From the NCBI GenBank assembly GCA_018398765.1, contig JAHBMJ010000342.1:1-17246 (forward strand): a stretch of DNA of 17,246 nt, read 5' to 3'. The DNA is from Chromera velia. Lineage: Eukaryota; Sar; Chromeraceae. Both the position numbers and the translations under genes were made by a program. Below the pieces are notes generated by a model. It worked only from the letters and a program-made list of their open reading frames with translations. It made no database searches and was not told the DNA's origin. Of this stretch, positions 7,374-16,131 are shown piece by piece. Position 1 is the first letter of the stretch, and the number at the start of each line of letters is the position of its first letter.

Positions 7374-10307
7374 TCATTTATGAAAAAGGTGTTTATGAGT
7401 TTTCCCAATATACCTGTTTCCTTTACGAATGTTCTCTTTGGACCACATCGGCTGCAGGTTGGAAAAGTGGAGACGGGCAATTTGGGTCTCTGTGTTTGGT
7501 TTCTGCCCGTCTGCCCCCCGGTACTGAATGGGCACAATGTGGTCAACGTGCCACAGCCTCCCGTAATTCTCCCACGACATTCCGGGGTTGCCGTGGAAGT
7601 TGTCCTTCTCGAGGTGGGCTTTGAGATCGGGGAACGAACAACCGAGGTATGTATGTGTCCGTTCACGAGTAGAGAGAGCATTTGTTCCTTTCCTGAAGGC
7701 AAGAAGGCGTTTTGCTACTGCTGCTCGTGTGATGTGAGTCAAGCGAAATACGGGGTCCTCCCTATACCTAATCTTTCTGGCGTCTTTCTGCCGCTGCACT
7801 AATGCTGCAAAGGCGGGATTGTCTTTCTGACATTCTCGACACATCCTTCTCCTTCGTCCATGTCCACATATTGCAGTTCCGTGACACTCTCGGCAGTCGC
7901 GGCGTTGACGGCCGTGCACGCAAATTGCGCTCCCCCCGCATTTTATACAAGTAGCGCGCCTTCGTCCATGCTCGCAAATCTGAGACCCCCCGCATTCTCT
8001 ACAATCCGACCGAACGCGGTCGTGCTCGCAAATTTGCGATCCCTTACACTCTTTACATCGCCTTCGAATGCACCCATGCTCACAAATCCCCTTCCCCCCG
8101 CACTCTTTGCAGTCATATTGATTCCTTCCATGTGGACACCGAGCTCGTTGCGCAGGAGAAGGCAAGAGACGACCCATAACATCAGTCGCAGACAAATTTA
8201 CTGCTACGGGTTTCTTTCTCTCGCTCTTGGACGGCGACGGTCGCTGAGCAGACACGGCCCCCTCTTCTGTCTGAAGGCCCCTTTGAGAGGCAAAAGAACG
8301 AGACATAATAGACAGTCCCCCGATTGGCTTTGCGGTCGTCAGACTCTGTCTATCAAAGCACCCCGCCCCTACACAACCTGGGAGCTGCTGACCAATGCAG
8401 CTATCTACTAATGTTGTCGGATAAATTCCAGCAAGGAGGGAGAGGTGGCCTCTCTTCAAGGAGGCAAAAGAATGAGAATGGGAATGAGAGTGTAAAGACC
8501 GAAAGCCTCTGATCGGGATCTGAGTGGGGGAAGTCACCGCCGTCCTTTCCTGAAGACTGCTGTGGTTTGATTGAAATGACACCTGCGGTTGACGTGAAGG
8601 GAAACAAATGTGCTGTGGTCTGCCAATGAACCTATTGCCCTTTCGGAGGTTCTCTTGGGACCACATCGGCTGGAGATTGGAAAAGTGGAGACGGGCTATC
8701 TGAGTCTCTGCGTCTGGTCTCTCGCCATTTGGGTCTGGGAACAGAATCGGCACAATGTGGTCAACGTGCCACAGCCTCCCGTAATTCTCCCACGACATTC
8801 CGGGGTTGCCGTGGAAGTTGTCCTTCTCGAGGTGGGCTTTGAGATCGGGGAACGAACAACCGAGGTATTCGTGGGAACGTTTCTTGTGGGAGGGGGATCT
8901 GCCGTTTTGGACTGCGCGGAGGCATCTCCAAACGGTGGATCTCACTGTGTGTGCCAACCGGAAAACAAACTCCTTTCGGCGTGCCTGCCTTGCAGCAAAA
9001 ACGGGATTGTCTCTCTGACATATGGGACAATTACTTCTCCGAGGGCCATGCTCACAGAAACTGCCACCACCACACTCTCTACATCTTGTTCGCAAACGAC
9101 CGTGTTCACAAAAACTACCGCCACCGCATTCTCTGCACTTCGAGCGTGGCCGGCCGTGTCTACACAGTCCGCTTCCTCCGCACTCTCGACATTGGCTGCG
9201 TTGGCGACCATGCTCGCAGATGGCGCTGCCCCCACAGTCTACACAAGAGTATTTGATGCGTCCATGAACGCAAATAGCGTTTCCTCCGCACTCCTTGCAC
9301 TGATCGCGCCTTCTACCATGCTGGCAGATCCCCCTCCCTCCGCAATCTTTGCACTTGCCACGCTGGCGGCCGTGCTCACATATTGCCTTCCCGCCACACT
9401 CTTTACAATAAGAACGGCGACGTCCATGCTCGCATATTGACGTACCACCGCATTCTCTGCATTGGCTGCGCTGCCGACTATGTTCACAGAGAGCTTTTCC
9501 CCCGCACTCTTTACAATGCCTCCGTTGGCGCCCGTGCTCACAAATGCCTTTGCCCCCGCACTCCTTGCACAGGTACTTTTCTCTCCCGTGAGGGCACAGG
9601 CGTCTTTTCCGACTGCCAACTTTCTCCGTATGAGAAAGGGGGGGCAGCTCTTCCTGACGATCCGAAGAAACGGGCCGGGCAACAGAACCCTCTCCCCCCC
9701 CCTTTAGTTGACCTATGGCTGCACTCAACCCGTCCCTTGCGGACAAGATATAAGCTGAAAAATCGGACTTGCTCTCACATGCGAATTTGCCTGAACATGC
9801 CACCCCCCCACCTGCGAGGAAATCCACACTTTCACAGATTGGAGCAGAAGCTCCTGAATAGACCCCCCTGCAGCACTGAAGGACTGCATAGACGGATTGT
9901 TTAATGGTGAAATGGCCGTTTCTTGTTTCGAAAGCTGCACCAGGAGACGTCAAAAAAGTTTGAGACTGGCAACTACCTGGAGGGTGGCTCTCACAGTCGT
10001 CGTCAGTCTTTGCGGGAACTGTGTCTCGAATGGCCAGAGGCAGTTCATGCCTCAGAAGGCAACATCTCAAGCCGGTCATCATAAGATCAAGATGAAAACC
10101 AGCTTTCAGATTCATACATCCCCCTGAAACCCCCTTTGGACGCAGGGCTTCAACCTCCCACAGTGACTTCGGATTGCTGAGGGACTGTTTCTTTTGTCTC
10201 CCATGTTCGTGTAATGAGACAACGGGAGGCCTGTTCAAAAGAGTGGACACTGGGCGAAGGAGACGGCCTGAGGTACAACGAGAGAATGTCGCTGCGATGC
10301 GTTTCAT
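7374..10307 (-). CDS. Double-module CxHG zinc-knuckle / HNH endonuclease protein, 977 residues
   Basis: A single uninterrupted frame from ATG 10307 to the stop at 7374. Order: N-terminus about 1-236 of unknown function; 11 units of an 18-residue repeat with core CxHGRxRxxCxxCGG (about 237-434); HNH domain 1 (about 480-560); Ser/His-rich linker (about 561-720); 6 more repeat units (about 724-830); HNH domain 2 (about 885-965). The C-x-H...C-x2-C pattern suggests one zinc per unit. Both HNH domains show GMSWENYGRLWHVDHIVPI, then HFSNLQPMW and the closing EN..KGNR. This is the HNH type known from phages, bacteria and large DNA viruses, in which the His/Asp-His pair binds metal for DNA cleavage. 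Catalytic-type residues are H514, D516, H517, N544, N553 in copy 1 and H920, D922, H923, N950, N959 in copy 2, so neither copy looks dead. The first 30 residues are basic, Ser-rich and lack acidic residues, like an organelle presequence. No intron, AT-rich tracts on both sides, and convergent to the RRM gene. Mobile or virus-derived origin is an inference. Confidence 0.9.
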   Translation of the reverse strand: MKRIAATFSRCTSGRLLRPVSTLLNRPPVVSLHEHGRQKKQSLSNPKSLWEVEALRPKGVSGGCMNLKAGFHLDLMMTGLRCCLLRHELPLAIRDTVPAKTDDDCESHPPGSCQSQTFLTSPGAAFETRNGHFTIKQSVYAVLQCCRGVYSGASAPICESVDFLAGGGVACSGKFACESKSDFSAYILSARDGLSAAIGQLKGGGEGSVARPVSSDRQEELPPLSHTEKVGSRKRRLCPHGREKYLCKECGGKGICEHGRQRRHCKECGGKALCEHSRQRSQCRECGGTSICEHGRRRSYCKECGGKAICEHGRQRGKCKDCGGRGICQHGRRRDQCKECGGNAICVHGRIKYSCVDCGGSAICEHGRQRSQCRECGGSGLCRHGRPRSKCRECGGGSFCEHGRLRTRCRECGGGSFCEHGPRRSNCPICQRDNPVFAARQARRKEFVFRLAHTVRSTVWRCLRAVQNGRSPSHKKRSHEYLGCSFPDLKAHLEKDNFHGNPGMSWENYGRLWHVDHIVPILFPDPNGERPDAETQIARLHFSNLQPMWSQENLRKGNRFIGRPQHICFPSRQPQVSFQSNHSSLQERTAVTSPTQIPIRGFRSLHSHSHSHSFASLKRGHLSLLAGIYPTTLVDSCIGQQLPGCVGAGCFDRQSLTTAKPIGGLSIMSRSFASQRGLQTEEGAVSAQRPSPSKSERKKPVAVNLSATDVMGRLLPSPAQRARCPHGRNQYDCKECGGKGICEHGCIRRRCKECKGSQICEHDRVRSDCRECGGSQICEHGRRRATCIKCGGSAICVHGRQRRDCRECHGTAICGHGRRRRMCRECQKDNPAFAALVQRQKDARKIRYREDPVFRLTHITRAAVAKRLLAFRKGTNALSTRERTHTYLGCSFPDLKAHLEKDNFHGNPGMSWENYGRLWHVDHIVPIQYRGADGQKPNTETQIARLHFSNLQPMWSKENIRKGNRYIGKTHKHLFHK
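7413..7655 (-). other. HNH nuclease domain, copy 2
   Basis: Encodes residues about 885-965 of the 977-residue protein, with WHVDHIVPI and LHFSNLQPMWSKENIRKGNR. The protein stops 12 residues after this domain. Bases 7531-7650 are identical to 8749-8868 in copy 1. Confidence 0.88.
7818..8138 (-). repeat. CxHG...CxxC repeat array 2, 6 units
   Basis: Six 18-residue (54-bp) units, beginning CPHGRNQYDCKECGG and ending CGHGRRRRMCRECQK. All four putative zinc ligands are present in every unit. Some framework positions are replaced, for example CEHGC in unit 2 and ECHG in unit 5. Confidence 0.92.
8628..8870 (-). other. HNH nuclease domain, copy 1
   Basis: Encodes residues about 480-560, with WHVDHIVPI and LHFSNLQPMWSQENLRKGNR. 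It is followed by a Ser/His-rich linker (HSHSHSHS near residue 606) rather than a stop. Confidence 0.88.
9006..9599 (-). repeat. CxHG...CxxC repeat array 1, 11 units
   Basis: Eleven 18-residue (54-bp) units, beginning CPHGREKYLCKECGG and ending CEHGPRRSNCPICQR. The first unit of each array has a matching CPHGR start and the last unit has a degraded CGG ending, so each array has defined first and last units. Ligand residues are conserved while x positions vary. Confidence 0.93.
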
Positions 10308-10799
10308 CTTCGAGGGTGGCCGATAGAACTGGTCACTACTGGAGAGGAAGGGATAGATCCAGCTGGTCGAAGTTGAAAGGTCAAACCGCCACGATGCAGC
10401 ACTCGGTCCTCATGCAAATGAGGATGAATCTTGCAAGCTGTTCACTGACAGTCGACTGTGGGTTTTGTGCCGAGATGTGCACACTTGACGGGAAGTCTAG
10501 CTATTGCAGGCGAGAAACCATGCATTCTGAAAGGGGCCGTCAGTGCTGTCGCTGTAGCTGATCAACAGTTCTGCAACACTGCAGCAACAGCTAGTGCTGG
10601 TGGGGAAACACAACAACGCGCTACGCTACTGTCGCAACACTTAATTGCGCAATTATAACACCTGTTGCATGTTGCGCATGGCGCGCCGCCGCGACACATA
10701 TGGGGATGCATATCCCGCACGCCGCCGCATCCTGAGACCAGATCTGTCTGACAAGGTCGCCTCGGGCAGCTCAAACCGCACACCGTAGCACACCATATA
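10308..10799. other. Upstream region of the HNH gene
   Basis: No convincing gene. It holds scattered GCAACA words near 10570-10675, a short GC-rich patch (GGCGCGCCGCCGCG at about 10680-10693) and CACACC words near 10790. The promoter of the minus-strand HNH gene should lie here, but I cannot point to an element. Confidence 0.5.
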
Positions 10800-11340
10800 T
10801 GTATATCTAACATGTGATGTGTTCAGCTCTGGGGTTGGGTTAAAGCCAGTGAGTCACCACTTAAGCTTTGACTAACGGTCACTAACCTGGTAAGGCTGGT
10901 ATGTCATTATAGAAATTTGTTTACTCTTTTAGTAACACTTCAAACCTCATAGCATTGAATTCGGTTCAAATTAGATAAGAATTCAACTTAGAATTAGGGG
11001 TTTCAAGTTATTTAGGATACTAAAAAAATGAAATTTAAAGTAAAATTCAGTAAAGACCCGACAATTCAACAATAAGTTCTTTAAACCCGTTTTTACCCAT
11101 TTTTTTGAAAAGTAAAAAGCTGTTTTAAAACAAATTCAAAATAAAAATGCAAATTATGCAGCACATAATAATAATATATGCCGCATATATATAGCACACT
11201 GATAAGTTTATCATGATTTTAATCATATCTTTGCACATGGTGTACGATTACTCTGCAAATTTTAGTGAATAACGCTTCAAGTTAGGCTTGAATCGCTTGA
11301 TTGTATGGCTTTTCTAGTTTTCTGCGTATTAAACTGTGAA
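10800..11340. other. Second AT-rich tract
   Basis: Strongly A/T-rich sequence, especially 10900-11280, similar in character to 6897-7373 on the other side of the HNH gene. No open frame of note. An imperfect inverted repeat centred on AAGCTT near 10865 could form a hairpin, with mismatched arms beginning CCAGTGAGTCACC and ending GGTCACTAACCTGG. I could not find terminal inverted repeats shared with the left tract. Confidence 0.7.
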
Positions 11341-12025
11341 AGGAAGAGAAGGTGGATCGATATTTTAGAGTAAGTCAGTAATAGAGACAGAAGAGTAAGA
11401 GAATGTATTGCATAGATGGACTGGTGGATTGCTTGAATCATCGGTAGAAAAGTGGAACAGACCCCCTCTGTCTCGTCCGATTGAAAATACATCTGCCGTC
11501 AGCAATCCCCTTTCCGTGAACGGATGAATAAATTTGAAGGTCCAGATGGAGATGCACCTCACTCAGCATGAATAGATAGATTGGATGAAAAGAAACTCAA
11601 AATCAACACTGGCATGCATGCAGGAGGGGCAATGGAGTGTCCCCAATCGAGAAGACAGTGGTTGCATCAGCGAATTATGCCAGATCGATCGGCTTTTCGT
11701 CTTCCCTTGCAAGCGTAGTGTTGAATCGAGATGGGACAGTCTGGACTGTCCCTCTTCGGATTCTTCTGCTTTCTATCTGCTTTCAAAGTCCAACTCACCA
11801 TCAATTCATCAATCGATCGTTGGTTTTTCGGCTGACGTCTTCCTTCCCTTTTTCTCCCTTCCTCTTTTCTAACTTGGAGGTGGAAGGAAAAAGAGCAGGG
11901 GGACCCGAAGAGAAGAAAGGAAAGAGAGAGCAAACGATTGATTGATCGACTCAGCCAGTCCGGTGCTGTTCTTTAATTGCTTCAAATGGGCAGAGAAGGT
12001 GAAAGAAGGGGGGCTGGGTTGATAT
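11341..12025. other. Region without a convincing gene
   Basis: Contains GATTGATTGATCGA-type simple words near 11935 and several moderate open frames on both strands, none with a recognisable product or clear splice-site support. A plus-strand frame at 11637-11945 includes RDGTVWTVP, discussed under rejected items. Confidence 0.5.
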
Positions 12026-12533
12026 TCAATTGAAAGTCAGTCCGGTTTGCTCGAGGGCTTTCCCTCCCTTCAGCAGACTGCCGCCTTCTGCCTGGAAATC
12101 TTTTTCGCTGTGCTTACTTGCGCCCATGTTTTCTTTTTGGCATCTTTTGGGTACTGGAACATTCTTCGTCTGACTTGGTTTCTCAGCGTGCGCTTGCTCT
12201 TGTGTGTGAAAAGATAAAAATGCAGAAACACACCGACGAAAGAAACGAAGAAAGGAGACCATGATGCGTAGTCAAAAGGATAAAAACGAAGTACCAGAAG
12301 TCACCTGCCATGCGAGAGCATTCTGTCTTTGTCTTTTCGTCTGGTGAATCGTGAAGAAACAGACAAATCCAATCAACTTCTTCCGGACAGAAGATCAACC
12401 AGCCCCTCTCGTTTGGACCCCTTAACCTCTCTCGTATGTGTAATTCTGGGACAGACAGACAGAAAAAGGATCAAACACACAAGGTCACCTGATTGGTAAA
12501 TCGATCTACAGGGAAGCAAAACTCCTTCTTCCT
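12026..12533 (-). CDS. Probable short multi-exon gene, 3' part
   Basis: Three consecutive minus-strand segments join in phase: 12533-12489, 12445-12305 and 12198-12026, ending in TGA. The junction CATGGCAG|GTGACTTC to ...CACAAG|AGCAAG leaves one base and picks up two, restoring the frame of the last exon (EQAHAEKPSQTKNVPVPK). The middle exon reads RGPNERGWLIFCPEEVDWIC then LFLHDSPDEKTKTECSR. The last exon is hydrophilic and ends KALEQTGLTFN. No family recognised. The first intron would be only 43 nt, much shorter than introns elsewhere here, so that junction is doubtful; the 106-nt second intron is better supported. The 5' end is unknown and may extend to about 12800. Confidence 0.38.
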
Positions 12534-13070
12534 CTTCAGGGAAAAAAAAAGGCCAGACACACAATTATACAGAGAGTCGGACAGGCAGTCGGAATCCCAA
12601 GAGACTTCTCATCTCAGAAGAGAGACAGGCAGACACATAGACAGACAGACATGACAACCTTTTCTCCGTCTCCAAGCGATCCAAACAAACGCACACACGC
12701 GTACGCAGTCTCACTGAATTGGTTGAGAGAATGTCAGAATACAAAAGACAGACAACCTGCCGGTCTCTCCTTTCTTCCACAGTGCTCCAACTGACTCTCT
12801 CCCTCTCTAACTGACAGAAGCTGCTTCTTCAATCTGTCTTGCACCTCTATATTACGTCTCGATCTCCTTCTTAGAGACCTTCCTCTCCCCCCTCAACTTG
12901 CCTTCCTTCTATCTTCCCCTCCCTCCCTCCCTCCCTCCCATGACCATTCGCAATCCGTGAAGTGATCTATCTGGAAAGTTCTGAATTCAATGAATTACCT
13001 CCTTCAAACATTCACTCTAGAATTCCCCATGCAGATGCAACCCCACCACCCCCCACGCATGCAGAGGTCG
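12534..13070. other. Low-complexity region between two minus-strand genes
   Basis: Contains short GACA/CAGA repeats (12600-12655) and a CCCT run (about 12917-12940). Possible small minus-strand exons, such as one after the acceptor TCTCTCTTCTGAG near 12623, could belong to the gene at 12026-12533, but I could not join them in phase with confidence. Confidence 0.5.
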
Positions 13071-14984
13071 TCAGAGGCTCCAAGGATTTACACGCGACGC
13101 CGTGCGAGAGGGTGTCGGCCCCTTGCCCTTGTTGGTCTCCGACACTTCCCCCAAAGACCCCCCCCTCGACTTACGCCCCACTGACCTAGACGTTGCCCCT
13201 CCCCCCCTTCCGACTGACACCGCACTAGTGGCAGAACTACTCACAGGCCCCACCCACCCCTGTTGTCTAGAGGATCGGATGGGAGCCGGGACTGACGCGG
13301 CTGACGCTTCTGCCTGTGTGCCTGGCTCGGGAACCGTACCACCATTCAGCCATCGTGATGCATCGGGAGGGGAACTTGCGGCGGCGCCTCCATCCCCACT
13401 CGTCGGCGCACCCAACCAGGTGGCGGCGCCAGGCTGAGTCGGCTGCTGCTGTTGTATGTCCCCAGGGCCCCCCCCAGTTTGTGCAGGAGGGGGGGCACCG
13501 TTGTGATCAAACCATGCCGGGGCCCCTGGTCCTGATCCCCCTGCCGGGGCCCCTGCAGCTGCGGGTCCTCCTGCTGATACCGGGGGAGGGCCCGTGGGAG
13601 TCGGGACGGTCGGACTGTAATTTCCTGAAATTACCCCCTTGTCTGTCACTGCACCGCCCCCCGTTCCATCAGGTTCGGCGTCCCATGGCTGCCGTGGGCG
13701 TGCTCCCTCGGGCACGGGTTTGCTCCTAGGGGGGGGCTTTGGGGGGAAGTCTTTGGGAATGTTGGGCTTTTTGGAGGGAGACGTGGAGACGGGAGTCGGG
13801 GTGGCCCCCGAGAGGATCGCGGCCCGGGCGGCAATCCCGGTCAGGCCGCTGCCAAGACCCGTGGGGGGGTAGCTCGGTTTGCCGTAGGATAGACTTGCAT
13901 TACCGTTAATAGGTCCTGCATACCCCCCCCCTTCATTCGGAAGAGTGGAGCGGGGTGGGGACTCTCCGGTAGGTGCTGCCGGAGCCCCTGGTACCCTCTT
14001 TCTTGGTTTTTTGGATTCCACGGGGACCCACTCTGCTTCTACTGCGTTCAGTCTGCCTGAATATGATTGGGGGGGTTGAAGTTGTTTGACTGGGAAGAAT
14101 CGTTCTCCTCTCTCAAATGCATCCATCAGCTGTTCCATCTGTTTGTTATTTGCACCCGCTCCGTAAATCTCAACTGGAAGCTCGTAGTTGATCAGCAGGG
14201 ACGCGTCTGCAGGTTCGGTCAGGAGCATGTGACTGTCTGACGGTGCGGGGTTGCATGTACATTGGCCCGTCTCCATCTCGTAATGAAATTTCTTCAAAGG
14301 ACAGGTCGCACGGTGACGTGCCATCACGGGCTCTCCTGTAACCCTGGCTCCATAATCCCCGTATGAAATTTCAGGACGGCCATTGCCGACGGGCACGGTG
14401 CCTGCGGGGACCCAGGCACTGGCCCCGGAGGGGGGGGGCATTTCGTTTGGGTGGATGTAAACGCTCTTGGCCTCTCGTCTCACTGCCGTCTCCCTGTCCT
14501 TTCTGATATACCCAGGACGGTAGACCATCGACCCCCCCGACTGCTCTGCCCGTGCCAGAGGGCTGCCCATGCTTCGTCCTGTGGGGGGGAGGTACTCGTC
14601 GTACCCCCTGGAGGGGCCCTGGCCAGAGGGGCCCCCACCACCTCGTGTCTGTGCAGAGGGCCCAGGATAATCAGGCAATCCAAATTGATCAAAATGCTTC
14701 AATGCCTGAACCACCAACGGTCCCATATTCTTCGTCTCTCTCTTCTGTCCCCCCTGCCCTCCTGCCCCCGCCGCCCCCATACCCTGAAAGTCTCGACGCG
14801 CCGCCGCAACCTCTGCAGCGCTTCTTGAGCGATTGCAAATTTCTTCCAACGGATCGGGGACTTGGGGGACTTTCACTTCCTGCTTGATCATCTTCTCCCG
14901 GGGTGGCCCGGCAATGCGAACACTCTCCCCCGCATTCGCCCCAGTCACCGTAGGACGGCGCGCGGGGGCGATGAGGGCTAGCAT
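13071..14984 (-). CDS. Pro/Gly-rich 637-residue protein with a small Cys/His core, function unknown
   Basis: A single uninterrupted frame. ATG 14984 is the first possible start: an in-frame TAA lies three codons upstream, and a purine is at -3. The bulk is low complexity, rich in Pro, Gly, Ala and Ser, with runs such as PPPVSAGG and IQQQQP, so largely disordered. A more ordered-looking section covers about residues 160-325. It includes H224, C228, H234, C242 and C244 in HRATCPLKKFHYEMETGQCTC-like spacing, which might bind a metal, followed by INYELPVEIYGAG and a helix-like KQMEQLMDAFERGERFF. The end is basic (RSVGRKSRGG). No signal peptide or clear membrane segment. I recognise no family; a scaffold or cytoskeletal protein is only a guess from composition. 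Base composition is clearly more GC-rich than the flanks, matching its Gly/Pro content. Confidence 0.82.
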   Translation of the reverse strand: MLALIAPARRPTVTGANAGESVRIAGPPREKMIKQEVKVPQVPDPLEEICNRSRSAAEVAAARRDFQGMGAAGAGGQGGQKRETKNMGPLVVQALKHFDQFGLPDYPGPSAQTRGGGGPSGQGPSRGYDEYLPPTGRSMGSPLARAEQSGGSMVYRPGYIRKDRETAVRREAKSVYIHPNEMPPPSGASAWVPAGTVPVGNGRPEISYGDYGARVTGEPVMARHRATCPLKKFHYEMETGQCTCNPAPSDSHMLLTEPADASLLINYELPVEIYGAGANNKQMEQLMDAFERGERFFPVKQLQPPQSYSGRLNAVEAEWVPVESKKPRKRVPGAPAAPTGESPPRSTLPNEGGGYAGPINGNASLSYGKPSYPPTGLGSGLTGIAARAAILSGATPTPVSTSPSKKPNIPKDFPPKPPPRSKPVPEGARPRQPWDAEPDGTGGGAVTDKGVISGNYSPTVPTPTGPPPVSAGGPAAAGAPAGGSGPGAPAWFDHNGAPPPAQTGGGPGDIQQQQPTQPGAATWLGAPTSGDGGAAASSPPDASRWLNGGTVPEPGTQAEASAASVPAPIRSSRQQGWVGPVSSSATSAVSVGRGGGATSRSVGRKSRGGSLGEVSETNKGKGPTPSRTASRVNPWSL

Positions 14985-15732
14985 GGCTGATGCTTATGCA
15001 CTGGTCCTTCTCTTCAGTTAAATGGGGGTTTCCTCTTCTCCCTCCAAGTTTCCTGTCCCTATGGAGTGAGGGTCTCAGTCAAACTGCACACACACGCACT
15101 CGAAACTTTGAAGCTCATTGCAGAGGAATCTGTGATGCCGCCCAAAGTTTCCTTAAATTCTTCCTGACGCACTGATGCATGCGAGAGATGGAAATAGAGA
15201 AGATGGAATCGCAGGGGATCAAAAGTCTGCTCGACAGTGAGACAGAAGACAAAGAGAGAGCGACAGGGGCATCGAGGAGAACAGGCGGATAAACTGAGAA
15301 AGGGGTTCTTCTTCAGTCCACATCCACGCAGATAAGCTGACATGCAAATGAGTCAGACACAGAGACTGCCAGACACACAGACGACTGTCGGAGAGACCGA
15401 CTGACTGACAGACAAGCCAGCAGACACAGAGATGAAGAAAAGATGGAGAGTGTGCAGAAGGATTGGAGAGTCCCAGAGAAGGAACGCGCGGTGCATCAAG
15501 GGAAGAGGACGTGAGAAAGAAAGGAGGGAAGGCGAGTCGATTCGGAGAGGGGATGTAGAATCGGACCCTGCCGGGTAGGCAGAGGGAATCGGGTTCATGC
15601 AGAGAGGGGCGAAGAACCGCGACTGACATATTGAGAAAGGCTATTCTCGTGGTCTTTTCACTCCTGTGTGCGGGTTTTGCGTGCCGACACTCCACTTAGT
15701 GGCCCTGTGCTGCTCGACACTCTGTGCACTTG
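14985..15732. other. Upstream region of the 637-residue gene
   Basis: Purine-rich plus strand (GAGACAGA, AGAGAGA) with no gene I can support. Probably holds the promoter and 5' leader of the minus-strand gene starting at 14984. Open frames here have low-complexity translations. Confidence 0.45.
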
Positions 15733-16026
15733 TCAGAGAGTCAGTTTACCCATGCACACCTGGCTTCCTTCGCGTCGCCCCTCCAGAACAAAATACAAAT
15801 GGATCAATCGATCGAATGAAATCTCTGCTGTGCCAGGTGATGTGTCCACACAGCTGGGATCTCCGAGGCCGCCTCTCTGAGGGCAGATCGGAGCCTCTAG
15901 ATGTGTGTAGACAAATTGGAGGGGCTCCACACCGAATCGAACAGTGAGCGCAGTGGTCAGGCTGAAGGAGAGACCACCCGTTTGCACAAACTGCTTGCCA
16001 AAGTACCCGTCCGGTTGAAAACCCAT
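15733..16026 (-). CDS. Possible 97-residue protein, unrecognised
   Basis: A minus-strand frame from ATG 16026 reads MGFQPDGYFGKQFVQTGG and continues with alternating hydrophobic and polar residues (LSFSLTTALTVRFGVEPLQF), suggestive of beta strands. An in-frame ATG also lies five codons upstream at 16041. An AT-rich TATATATGG-type sequence lies directly upstream. The sequence is more protein-like than other frames nearby, but there is no family match I can name. It may also be one exon of a longer gene. Confidence 0.25.
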   Translation of the reverse strand: MGFQPDGYFGKQFVQTGGLSFSLTTALTVRFGVEPLQFVYTHLEAPICPQRGGLGDPSCVDTSPGTAEISFDRLIHLYFVLEGRREGSQVCMGKLTL

Positions 16027-16131
16027 ATATACGTAACACACAGAACAAGGCGTGATGAATCGTCGGAAAGAAAGTTCTCAATTTGTTCATTCAATCTAAT
16101 TCAATTATATCGATAATTAAGATGTATATAT

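Noticed and set aside
8610-9440. Long plus-strand open frame (276 codons) opposite the HNH gene
   Set aside because: It is antisense to the CxHG repeats and HNH core; its regularity (repeating CHTL/STMLA patterns) simply mirrors the 54-bp repeats. The same holds for 7380-7802 and for the minus-strand off-frame reading at 9239-9682.
11637-11759. Plus-strand frame with RDGTVWTVPLR, reminiscent of an RCC1 or beta-propeller blade
   Set aside because: Only one short blade-like stretch, no second blade, and no convincing splice sites to connect others. It could be a pseudogene fragment, but the match is too weak to annotate.
15930-15946. tRNA T-arm-like sequence on the minus strand (CACTGTTCGATTCGGTG)
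   Set aside because: The stem-loop pairs and resembles a B box, but I could not find a matching acceptor stem, D-arm or anticodon arm upstream, and the stretch is inside an open reading frame.
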